The translations under genes were made by a program, and so were the position numbers. The notes beneath the pieces were generated by a model. That model did no database searches and was not told the origin of the DNA. It was given only the letters and a program-made list of their open reading frames with translations. From Nitrosomonas sp. JL21 (lineage in GTDB: Bacteria; Pseudomonadota; Gammaproteobacteria; Burkholderiales; Nitrosomonadaceae), in NCBI RefSeq assembly GCF_009833095.1, contig NZ_QRCB01000047.1, positions 1 through 51,765 on the forward strand: DNA of 51,765 nucleotides, written 5' to 3'. Below, one piece after another: positions 39,032 to 46,820 of the stretch (within the stretch, counting starts at the first letter, position 1; each line of letters starts with the position of its first letter).

Positions 39032-40123
39032 ATGCTGAAAATGACACCCCTTAATCACGTCCACCGTGACATGAATGCCAAAATGGTCGACTTTGGTGGT
39101 TGGGATATGCCGTTACATTACGGCTCGCAATTAGATGAGCATCACAAAATCCGCCAGGATTCCGGCATGTTTGATGTATCACACATGCTGCCAGTGGATA
39201 TCAGAGGCCCTCAGGTACGTGATTTTTTACGTCACTTGGTTGCCAACAATGTCGATAAACTTACACTTCCGGGAAAAGCGTTATATTCCTGCATGCTGAC
39301 GCCCCAAGGCGGCATTATCGATGATCTGATCATTTATTTTTTATCCGAAACTTGGTTCCGCATCGTCGTGAATGCAGGAACTGCGGACAAAGACGTCGCT
39401 TGGATGCTCAAACAACGTGACCAGTCCGCACCTCAATTAGAGATTTCTCCACGACGGGATTTAGCCATGATTGCCGTGCAAGGTCCCAATGCGCGCGCCA
39501 AAGTCTGGCAGGTGATCCCGGGTTCTCAATCCCTCACCGAAGAATTAAAACAATTTCAATCGGCTGCCGTCGGTCAATATTTCATTGCACGGACTGGCTA
39601 CACAGGGGAAGATGGTTTCGAAATTATTCTTCCCGCTGCTGATGCACCTTCATTATGGAAAGCACTGCATGCTGCCGGAGTTGCCCCGGCAGGATTAGGA
39701 GCCCGTGACACGTTACGTTTAGAAGCAGGTATGAATTTGTATGGCCAAGATATGGATGAAACCAAGCATCCTATGGAGTCGGGTCTGACTTGGACTGTTG
39801 ATCTGAAGAGCGAGCGTGATTTCATCGGCAAAAATGCCTTATTGAATACCTCGACCACACACCACCTCGTTGGTTTGGTATTAATCGACCGTGGCGTATT
39901 ACGGAGTCATCAACATGTCGTTGGACACAAAGATGGTAGCGAGTATCAGGGAGAAATTACCAGTGGTGGTTTTTCACCGACCATGAACCAATCCATTGCG
40001 CTTGCGCGCATGCCCATGCAAATAACAATCGGCGATGAGGTCAATGTGATTGTTCGTGACAAACAGCTACGCGCCAACGTAGTGAAATACCCGTTTGTGC
40101 GAAATGGTAAGATTATGATTTAA
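39032..40123 (+). CDS. gcvT: Glycine cleavage T protein (aminomethyltransferase)
   Basis: Transfers the methylene group from aminomethyl-lipoyl H protein to tetrahydrofolate and releases ammonia. The ATG at 39032 follows GGGAGAATATTC and gives 363 residues; upstream in-frame codons lie inside the terminator. Motifs: [14 protein letters not shown] (20-33), FDVSHM (47-52), and the folate-site aspartate region [13 protein letters not shown] near 183-195; the [16 protein letters not shown] segment near 230-245. First gene of the glycine-controlled operon. Confidence 0.95.
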   Translation: MLKMTPLNHVHRDMNAKMVDFGGWDMPLHYGSQLDEHHKIRQDSGMFDVSHMLPVDIRGPQVRDFLRHLVANNVDKLTLPGKALYSCMLTPQGGIIDDLIIYFLSETWFRIVVNAGTADKDVAWMLKQRDQSAPQLEISPRRDLAMIAVQGPNARAKVWQVIPGSQSLTEELKQFQSAAVGQYFIARTGYTGEDGFEIILPAADAPSLWKALHAAGVAPAGLGARDTLRLEAGMNLYGQDMDETKHPMESGLTWTVDLKSERDFIGKNALLNTSTTHHLVGLVLIDRGVLRSHQHVVGHKDGSEYQGEITSGGFSPTMNQSIALARMPMQITIGDEVNVIVRDKQLRANVVKYPFVRNGKIMI

Positions 40124-40166
40124 TTTAGAATTGTAACAATGAATTTCTTTTATCTGAGGTGAAAAA

Positions 40167-40556
40167 ATGAGCATCCCAACACAATTAAAATATAGTAAGT
40201 CCCACGAGTGGGTAAAATCTGAAGCTGATGGAACAGTTACCATAGGTATTACCCATCACGCCCAGGAACTGCTGGGCGACATGGTGTTCATCGAATTACC
40301 AGAAGTCGGGCGCGTTCTTAAACAAAAAGAAGAATGTGCGGTCGCGGAATCCGTGAAGGCAGCCGCCGATGTGTATTCACCTCTTTCGGGCGAAGTCACG
40401 GCTGTAAATTCCCCATTAGTGGACGAGCCAGGAAAAATCAACGAAGATGCCTATTCTGCCTGGCTGTTCAAAATGAAACCGAGCAATGCCGCTGAATTGG
40501 ATGGATTGCTTGATGCCGCTGCATACACGGAATTGGTCGATAGCGAAGATCATTAA
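40167..40556 (+). CDS. gcvH: Glycine cleavage H protein
   Basis: Lipoyl carrier between the P, T and L proteins. The protein has 129 residues. The lipoylated lysine is Lys64 in [22 protein letters not shown] (10-17) and the C-terminal AYTELVDSE are typical. GAGGTG precedes the ATG. It is 43 bases after gcvT. Confidence 0.96.
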   Translation: MSIPTQLKYSKSHEWVKSEADGTVTIGITHHAQELLGDMVFIELPEVGRVLKQKEECAVAESVKAAADVYSPLSGEVTAVNSPLVDEPGKINEDAYSAWLFKMKPSNAAELDGLLDAAAYTELVDSEDH

Positions 40557-40629
40557 AAAATCGACTTCTGCTGAATTGAATGCGCTTCCTTATTTTTACA
40601 CCATTACTTCACGTTTTATTTAATTAATC

Positions 40630-41985
40630 ATGCCGTTTATTCCACATACCGAAGAAGATATCGCCGACATGCTGGCCAGCATTGGCGCCAAAACAATTGA
40701 AGAACTTTTCGATGAAATTCCAAAGGAATTGATCAGTGGTCAATTGACAGGCGTTCCCGCCGGTCTCAGCGAAATGGAAATTACACGCCTGATGATGGAG
40801 CGAGCCGGCAAGGATGGGATTTACCAGAATTTCATTGGAGCAGGCGCTTATGAACATCATATCCCTGCTGCAGTTTGGCAGATTACGACGCGGGGTGAAT
40901 TCTATTCGTCATATACGCCATATCAAGCTGAAGCCAGTCAAGGTACTCTGCAATTATTGTATGAATATCAGACGATGATGGCTTCATTGACCGGTATGGA
41001 CGTATCCAACGCCAGTATGTATGACGGAGCAACCGCGCTGGCAGAAGCCGCTCTGATGGCGGTGAGATCCCATAAGACCTCACGGCGTATCCTGATACCG
41101 CAAACAGTACACCCTGTATATCGGCAAGTCGTTCGCGCAATCGTCAGCAATCAGAAAATCGAAGTGGTTGAGTTGCCATTCTGCCCCGAATCCGGCCAAG
41201 TTCTACCGGAATCATTGGCCCAATCCAATCATGGGGATTTTGCAGCACTGGTCATACCTCAACCTAATTTCTTCGGTGTATTGGAACAAGTCGATGCCTT
41301 AACCGATTGGGCACACAGCAAAAATGCCTTCGCCATCGGAGTAGTCAATCCGACCGCTCTAGCGTTACTGACTCCACCGGGTGAATGGGGCAGCAAAGGT
41401 GCTGATATTGCCGTAGGTGAAGGTCAGCCATTAGGTATCCCATTATCCAGCGGCGGCCCTTATTTTGGCTTCATGGCGTGCAAGAATGATCTGGTTCGTC
41501 AAATGCCTGGGCGTATCATCGGCCGTACCACAGATCTGGATAATAAATCGGGCTTCGTACTGACGTTACAGGCCCGTGAGCAGCATATTCGCCGCTCGAA
41601 AGCCACTTCCAATATTTGCACCAATCAAGGTCTCATGGTCACTGCTGCAACAATTTATATGTCTTTGGTGGGACCGGAAGGATTGCGCCGAGTCGCCGCG
41701 CAATCACATGCAAATACTTTAGATTTGGTAGACCAATTAGAAGCCATCAAGGGTGTGAAAAGAATCTTCACCGGCACCATCTTCCATGAAGCGGCACTCA
41801 GTCTACCAGCTCCAGCTGCTGGTGTACTGGCAAAATTGAAACAGAAAGGCATCGTTGGTGGCTTGGATCTGCACGGATATTATCCTGACTTAGGCAATGC
41901 AGTACTCGTCTGCGCCACTGAAACCAAAACCGCGACTGACATTCGTGCTTATACCGATGCCTTGAAACATGCGCTCAGCTCGTAA
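40630..41985 (+). CDS. gcvPA: Glycine decarboxylase P protein, subunit 1
   Basis: Non-PLP-lysine half of a two-subunit glycine dehydrogenase (decarboxylating). The protein has 451 residues, typical for the split form. Motifs: [15 protein letters not shown] at the start, [15 protein letters not shown] near 64-78, [15 protein letters not shown] near 87-101, [18 protein letters not shown] near 266-283 and the [19 protein letters not shown] region near 311-329. Many betaproteobacteria have a single fused GcvP; the split form is a notable trait here. Confidence 0.95.
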   Translation: MPFIPHTEEDIADMLASIGAKTIEELFDEIPKELISGQLTGVPAGLSEMEITRLMMERAGKDGIYQNFIGAGAYEHHIPAAVWQITTRGEFYSSYTPYQAEASQGTLQLLYEYQTMMASLTGMDVSNASMYDGATALAEAALMAVRSHKTSRRILIPQTVHPVYRQVVRAIVSNQKIEVVELPFCPESGQVLPESLAQSNHGDFAALVIPQPNFFGVLEQVDALTDWAHSKNAFAIGVVNPTALALLTPPGEWGSKGADIAVGEGQPLGIPLSSGGPYFGFMACKNDLVRQMPGRIIGRTTDLDNKSGFVLTLQAREQHIRRSKATSNICTNQGLMVTAATIYMSLVGPEGLRRVAAQSHANTLDLVDQLEAIKGVKRIFTGTIFHEAALSLPAPAAGVLAKLKQKGIVGGLDLHGYYPDLGNAVLVCATETKTATDIRAYTDALKHALSS

Positions 41986-42017
41986 CGATCTTTTCAATTC
42001 TTCATACAGGAAACACC

Positions 42018-42512
42018 ATGGTCACTCTCAAAGGTAAACCCATCAAAATTGAAGGCACATTCCCTCAGGTTGGACAAAAAGCACCTGCATTCTCACTAGT
42101 CAATAGAGATTTGATCGATACCACTTTAGCGAATTTCGCCGGCAAAAAGAAAGTGCTCAACATCGTCCCAAGCTTAGATACACCGGTGTGTGCGATTTCC
42201 ACTCGCAAATTCAATCAGCAAGCCAGCGATATGAAAAATACGGTCGTTTTGATCATTGCGGCTGATTTGCCGTTCGCGATGAGCCGCTTCATTGATGCCG
42301 AAGGATTAGATAAGGTGATCACGCTATCGACAATGCGCGGCGCCAATTTCATGAAAGATTATGGCGTATTCATAGCTGACAGCCCATTTGCTGGCATTAC
42401 AGCCCGGGCAGTGATTGTACTGGATGAATCCGACACTGTAATTCATGCCGAATTAGTTCCTGAAATCGCCGATGAACCCAATTATGAAGCCGCATTAGCC
42501 GCCTTAAAATAA
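42018..42512 (+). CDS. tpx: Thiol peroxidase Tpx, single-cysteine variant
   Basis: Tpx-type peroxiredoxin of 164 residues that reduces lipid and alkyl peroxides. The peroxidatic cysteine is Cys58 in [15 protein letters not shown]. In E. coli Tpx the resolving cysteine (Cys95) lies in SADLPFAQSRFCGAEGL; here the matching segment reads [17 protein letters not shown], with Ile92, and the protein contains no other cysteine. It therefore cannot form the usual intramolecular disulfide. It sits inside the gcv operon, 32 bases after gcvPA and 23 before gcvPB, so it is expected to be under glycine control. Family assignment is firm; the 1-Cys mechanism is inferred. Confidence 0.93.
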   Translation: MVTLKGKPIKIEGTFPQVGQKAPAFSLVNRDLIDTTLANFAGKKKVLNIVPSLDTPVCAISTRKFNQQASDMKNTVVLIIAADLPFAMSRFIDAEGLDKVITLSTMRGANFMKDYGVFIADSPFAGITARAVIVLDESDTVIHAELVPEIADEPNYEAALAALK

Positions 42513-42535
42513 ATTAACGATCGCAATTACACATC

Positions 42536-43987
42536 ATGCTGATATTTGAACACTCACGTCCAGGCCGTCGAAATTACTCACAGTCACCGATCAAACCGGC
42601 GAGTAAATCCGCTATCCCGCAAAATCTGTTGCGTAAATCCCCTGTACTTCTGCCCGAAGTATCGGAAATGGATACGGTTCGTCACTACACGCGTTTGTCG
42701 CAAAAGAATTTTTCGATAGACACTGAGTTTTATCCTTTGGGTTCTTGCACGATGAAGTACAATCCTCGCGCCTGTAATTCATTGGCCATGTTGCCGCAAT
42801 TCTTATCTCGGCATCCGCTGGCTCCCGAAGACACCGGTCAAGGTTTTCTCGCCTGTATGTATGAGTTGCAGGAAATCCTGAAATCAGTCACCGGTATGGC
42901 TGGCGTCAGCTTAACCCCGATGGCTGGTGCCCAAGGCGAATTGATTGGTGTCATGATGATACGTGCCTACCATGAATCTCGTGGTGATTTTGCACGTACT
43001 GAAATCATTGTGCCGGACGCAGCTCATGGCACCAATCCCGCGACGGCAGTGATGTGTGGCTTCAAAGTAGTAGAAATTGCAACCGACAAGGATGGCAATG
43101 TCGATCTGGAAGCATTGAAAGCAGCCGTGGGTCCTCAAACAGCCGGATTGATGCTGACCAACCCATCCACCCTCGGTGTCTTTGAAAAAAATGTGGCGGA
43201 AATGAGTCGTGTCGTACATCAAGCCGGCGGGCTACTGTATTACGATGGCGCAAATCTGAATGCAGTGCTCGGAAAGGTAAAACCGGGCGATATGGGTTTC
43301 GACGTCATTCATATTAATTTGCATAAAACATTTTCTACACCTCATGGCGGCGGCGGCCCAGGCTCCGCACCGGTGGGTGTAGCCGAACGATTATTACCCT
43401 TCATGCCAATCCCGATCGTTGCCAAGGAAGGCGAAACCTATCGCTGGATCACCGAGAAGGACAAACCCCAGTCAATAGGTCGATTGTCAGCACACATGGG
43501 CAATGCGGGCGTTCTGCTGCGCGCTTATATTTACGTTCGACTGTTGGGCGTTGACGGCATGCACCGCATTTCTGAATTTGCTACCCTGAATGCCAATTAT
43601 CTGATGGCAGAATTACGAAAAGCAGGCTTTCAAATCGCCTATGATAACCGTCGCGCAAGTCATGAATTCATTGTGACGCTGAAAGACATCAAGGATAACA
43701 CCGGCGTGACTGCGATGAATCTTGCCAAGCGATTATTGGATAAAGGTTACCATGCGCCTACGACGTACTTTCCCTTATTGGTTCCAGAATGCTTGTTAAT
43801 TGAACCAGCAGAGACAGAATCGAAAGAAACGCTGGATGCTTTCGTTTTATCAATGAAAGAGATCCTGCGTGAAATCGAATTACAACCCGATTTGGTCAAA
43901 GGGGCACCTCATTCTATGCCGGTACGGAAATTGGATGATGTCAAGGCAGCTAGGGAGCTGGATCTATCCTGGAAACCAAGCGCTTGA
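42536..43987 (+). CDS. gcvPB: Glycine decarboxylase P protein, subunit 2
   Basis: PLP-binding half of the split glycine dehydrogenase. The protein has 483 residues. The PLP lysine is in [20 protein letters not shown] near 259-278. Other family segments are [16 protein letters not shown] near 62-77, MAGAQGEL near 126-133 and [10 protein letters not shown] near 162-171. The start [12 protein letters not shown] is the usual N-terminus. The P subunits are split by tpx rather than adjacent. Confidence 0.95.
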   Translation: MLIFEHSRPGRRNYSQSPIKPASKSAIPQNLLRKSPVLLPEVSEMDTVRHYTRLSQKNFSIDTEFYPLGSCTMKYNPRACNSLAMLPQFLSRHPLAPEDTGQGFLACMYELQEILKSVTGMAGVSLTPMAGAQGELIGVMMIRAYHESRGDFARTEIIVPDAAHGTNPATAVMCGFKVVEIATDKDGNVDLEALKAAVGPQTAGLMLTNPSTLGVFEKNVAEMSRVVHQAGGLLYYDGANLNAVLGKVKPGDMGFDVIHINLHKTFSTPHGGGGPGSAPVGVAERLLPFMPIPIVAKEGETYRWITEKDKPQSIGRLSAHMGNAGVLLRAYIYVRLLGVDGMHRISEFATLNANYLMAELRKAGFQIAYDNRRASHEFIVTLKDIKDNTGVTAMNLAKRLLDKGYHAPTTYFPLLVPECLLIEPAETESKETLDAFVLSMKEILREIELQPDLVKGAPHSMPVRKLDDVKAARELDLSWKPSA

Positions 43988-44007
43988 AGATACAATATTA
44001 AGACAAT

Positions 44008-44943
44008 ATGCGTACATTGATTTGCGGCTCCATCGCCTACGACAATATCATGGTCTTTCCGGATCATTTTAAAAATCATATTCTGCCGGAAAAAATTCAC
44101 ATGCTGAATGTCGCATTTCTGGTTCCGGAAATGCGCCGTGAATTTGGCGGTTGCGCAGGCAATATTGCTTATAATTTAAAAATGCTGGGTGGAGAACCGG
44201 TCATGATGGCGACTGTCGGCGATGATTTCTCACCCTATTCCACACGATTTGAACAGTTGAGCATTACTCAGGAATACGTGCAGCATGTTCCTGATACTTT
44301 TACAGCTCAAGCTTTCATCACCACTGATTTGGCAGATAACCAGATCACTGCATTTCATCCGGGCGCGATGAACTTTTCCCATCTCAATTCCGTAGAAAAT
44401 GCGCACGATATCAGTCTCGGCATCATAGCGCCCGACGGGCGCGATGGCATGCTGCAACATGCTCGAGAATTTCATGAAGCCGGGATTCCCTTTATTTTTG
44501 ATCCGGGCCAGGGTTTGCCTATGTACAATGGTACCGAACTTCTCGATTTCATCGATATGGCAGATTACATCGCAGTTAACGATTATGAAGGTCAGATGCT
44601 GCAAGATCGCACCGGATGCCATCTTGAATCGTTGGCAAGCAAAGCCAAGGCATTGATTATTACCTTGGGTGCCCAAGGCTCGGTCATTTACGCCAATGGA
44701 GAGAAATTTGAGATTCCCTGCGTCACGCCGACGGAAATCATCGATCCTACCGGCTGTGGCGACGCCTATCGTGCTGGTTTACTGTACGGTATTGTGAATC
44801 ATATGGATTGGAACATGGCAGGTCAACTTGCCTCATTGATGGGTTCATTGAAAATCGCTCGGCGCGGCGGACAAAACCATCAGTTCTCACGCGACGAAAT
44901 TGACCAGTATTACTTTGAAAATTTTGGTCACCGTATTTTTTAA
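44008..44943 (+). CDS. PfkB-family sugar/nucleoside kinase
   Basis: ATP-dependent kinase of 311 residues, 20 bases after gcvPB on the same strand, so probably the last operon gene. N-terminal GSIAYDNIM and EFGGCAGNIAYNLKMLGG match substrate-binding motif 1 of the family. Motif 2 is DPTGCGDAYRAGLLYG (246-261) with catalytic base Asp252; the usual GAGD reads GCGD. The overall look resembles adenosine kinase-like members. The substrate cannot be named from sequence; a link to glycine or one-carbon metabolism is only suggested by the operon. Confidence 0.88.
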   Translation: MRTLICGSIAYDNIMVFPDHFKNHILPEKIHMLNVAFLVPEMRREFGGCAGNIAYNLKMLGGEPVMMATVGDDFSPYSTRFEQLSITQEYVQHVPDTFTAQAFITTDLADNQITAFHPGAMNFSHLNSVENAHDISLGIIAPDGRDGMLQHAREFHEAGIPFIFDPGQGLPMYNGTELLDFIDMADYIAVNDYEGQMLQDRTGCHLESLASKAKALIITLGAQGSVIYANGEKFEIPCVTPTEIIDPTGCGDAYRAGLLYGIVNHMDWNMAGQLASLMGSLKIARRGGQNHQFSRDEIDQYYFENFGHRIF

Positions 44944-44972
44944 TCCAATTTCAACTCCTATATCCGTTGTAT

Positions 44973-45824
44973 CTATTCAAACTCAACCCATATGGGTTGA
45001 TGATCTGAGGCTTGTGTCATCATATCGATGCCATAAGTCCTGAGCCGGGGAATCAATCCATCGGTTACAAAAATATAATCAAAACATTCGGGGCGATCGA
45101 CAAAGTCGCCTGAATGAATGCCCACGGTAGGTGAGTGCTGAGTATCAGGGTGCAAGGTTGACCATGCATCAAAGAAATTGGGTACAGCATCTTCAAAGGG
45201 AGCAAGAATTTGTTCACGTTCCAGCGCCCAAGCCGGAAAATTTAAATCTCCGCATAGCAGAGCTTGCTCTGGGCGAGAAAAAACTTCGAATGGCCCTCCC
45301 TCTTCTTCTTTCAAAGATTCGCGACGTGACATGGCGCAAGCATTTCGATGTAAATCCCGGATTGCATTAATCTGGGTTTCGCGTTGATGTTGTGAATAAT
45401 ATTCAAGATGAGTCGTCATGACTCTTACAGCGCCTAGATTCGTATAAATAACTGCTTCTATCAGAACACGCTGCATGCTGGGAGTCATCAATTCAGCTTG
45501 CCAAGGTAGCAAATGGCGCCAAATTTGACCTACCGGGAAACGGCTAAAGATTGCATTACCGAATAAATTTCTGCCTCCGCATTTATCTGGTATGTCGGTG
45601 GCTACCCCCCAAATACCGTTAAAGCCAGTTAACGCACTTGATAACCTATCAAATTGATTTTCTCCCCGACTTCCTGGTAAATCAACGAAGTTAACCGCTA
45701 CCTCTTGCAGGCAAATAATATCAAAATCGCCTTGTCGTTGGATGGTCTGAACAATTCTCGGCAAATCAACACATCCATCCAAGCCCTTTCCCCACTGAAT
45801 ATTCCAGCTCAATAATTTCATCAT
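44973..45824 (-). CDS. Endonuclease/exonuclease/phosphatase (EEP) family hydrolase
   Basis: Metal-dependent phosphodiesterase fold of 283 residues from the ATG at 45824; a second ATG follows directly and a GTG lies three codons upstream. Family motifs: LLSWNIQWG at the N-terminus, ICLQEV (metal-binding Glu) near 38-43, THLEYYSQHQRETQ near 139-152, LLCGDLNFPA near 190-199 and C-terminal DYIFVTDG plus ASDHQPIWVEF. The catalytic His/Asp pair is intact. The substrate (DNA, phospholipid or nucleotide) cannot be told. It converges with the gcv operon and lies alone. Confidence 0.88.
   Translation of the reverse strand: MMKLLSWNIQWGKGLDGCVDLPRIVQTIQRQGDFDIICLQEVAVNFVDLPGSRGENQFDRLSSALTGFNGIWGVATDIPDKCGGRNLFGNAIFSRFPVGQIWRHLLPWQAELMTPSMQRVLIEAVIYTNLGAVRVMTTHLEYYSQHQRETQINAIRDLHRNACAMSRRESLKEEEGGPFEVFSRPEQALLCGDLNFPAWALEREQILAPFEDAVPNFFDAWSTLHPDTQHSPTVGIHSGDFVDRPECFDYIFVTDGLIPRLRTYGIDMMTQASDHQPIWVEFE
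44983..45000. repeat. 18-bp perfect palindrome at the end of the EEP gene
   Basis: TCAACCCAT and ATGGGTTGA (44983-45000) form a perfect uninterrupted palindrome inside the last codons of the leftward gene and just after the kinase gene. It could be a binding site or help end the gcv transcript; there is no T-tract beside it. Confidence 0.4.
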
Positions 45825-46128
45825 TTTTCTCACAATCGTTCTCCATAGAACCTCGGTCGACTCTGTAATGAGGGATTAAATATGCATATTTCGCTTTTTT
45901 CGAAATCCATCCCTTCAATGACTCATTTCATGCATTCCTGATTTCAGTTAATCAACGGAGAGAAATATTTTTACACTTGATGCTCAACTGTCTCCGATAT
46001 CTTCAATCAATTTTTCTTCACCACTAGATACAAAACAATGCCATGAATTTCTTATAGATAAATTGTATTTAAAAACAATAAATTAAATACATTCTCGAAA
46101 AATTAACTCAAAATATCTGACACACTTA

Positions 46129-46157
46129 TTGACATGGGATTATTTCCCACGTATAGT
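46129..46157 (+). promoter_or_regulatory. Near-consensus sigma-70 promoter of the small exported protein
   Basis: TTGACA (46129-46134), 17-base spacer, TATAGT (46152-46157). Transcription would start near 46164 and leave a leader of about 85 bases. This is the best core promoter in the window. Confidence 0.75.
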
Positions 46158-46178
46158 CGCAATTGTTCGTGGGAAATA
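46135..46178 (+). promoter_or_regulatory. Operator-like inverted repeats around the promoter
   Basis: TATTTCCCACG (46141-46151) and CGTGGGAAATA (46168-46178) are perfect 11-bp complements, flanking the -10 box and the expected start site. A second smaller palindrome, TGGGA-TTATT-TCCCA (46135-46149), overlaps the left arm, giving three related TGGGAAAT half-sites. A bound repressor would block polymerase, or the arms could fold if transcribed from upstream. The regulator is not identified. Confidence 0.6.
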
Positions 46179-46251
46179 TTCACACAGAACTCCACAGCCT
46201 GAACAGTGGAAGAAGCGATCTGATTAATCAATATATCAATGGAGAAAGAAA

Positions 46252-46644
46252 ATGAAATTATCAATGATCAAAACTTCAACGGCTTTAGCCGCAGTATTAA
46301 CGGTATTCGCAACCTCACTTCCTGTCGCTGACGCAAATGCAGCAGGCATTCGTGTAGAGTGCGAAAAAAGAGCCAATCGTTCAAAAGTATCTGTCGATGG
46401 CACTAATCTTGTGGCAGGTAATTACACTGCAAAAATTATATCTGGCAGCAATACAAAGAAATCTGCGCCTAAATCAACCACTGGCGATGAAGTAGAATTT
46501 GATTTTGATAGCGATCCAGGTGATGTGGCTGCAGGTGCGACTCGTATCAGCCGCAATTTCATTCACGGAACAGTCACGGGACAACTCATCAATGAGAATG
46601 GATTCACGGTTGCCCAATCCACCAGAACTTGCCGTTCACGATAA
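46252..46644 (+). CDS. Small exported protein of unknown function
   Basis: The protein has 130 residues. A signal peptide (MKLSMIKTSTALAAVLTVFATSLPVADANA) is cleaved after ANA. The mature part starts AGIRVECEKRANRSKVSV and ends STRTCRSR; Cys37 and Cys127 probably form a disulfide closing a small beta-rich domain. The pattern VDGTNLVAGNYTAKIISG suggests a beta-sandwich. No family is recognised. GGAGAAAGAA precedes the ATG. A strong promoter, an operator-like repeat and a strong terminator make it a single, probably highly expressed and regulated transcript. Confidence 0.8.
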   Translation: MKLSMIKTSTALAAVLTVFATSLPVADANAAGIRVECEKRANRSKVSVDGTNLVAGNYTAKIISGSNTKKSAPKSTTGDEVEFDFDSDPGDVAAGATRISRNFIHGTVTGQLINENGFTVAQSTRTCRSR

Positions 46645-46693
46645 GAGGTCAGCAGCACTCGGTCAGTAATACCCCTCTTACTGATCGTAAAAT

Positions 46694-46745
46694 ACAGCCT
46701 GGAACATCTTCCCCTTCTGTGATGTCTCCAGGCTGTTTCTTTTTT
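46694..46745 (+). terminator. Strong intrinsic terminator after the small exported protein
   Basis: ACAGCCTGGA (46694-46703) pairs with TCCAGGCTGT (46727-46736). An inner ACATC/GATGT stem extends it, with one bulged base and the loop TTCCCCTTCTGT. TTTCTTTTTT follows. Confidence 0.85.
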
Positions 46746-46820
46746 AATGTGCTAATTACTCAAATGGCTTAGGCACTTATTTCAGAGACTGATAATAATT
46801 GTTAATTCTGCTGCAAACGA

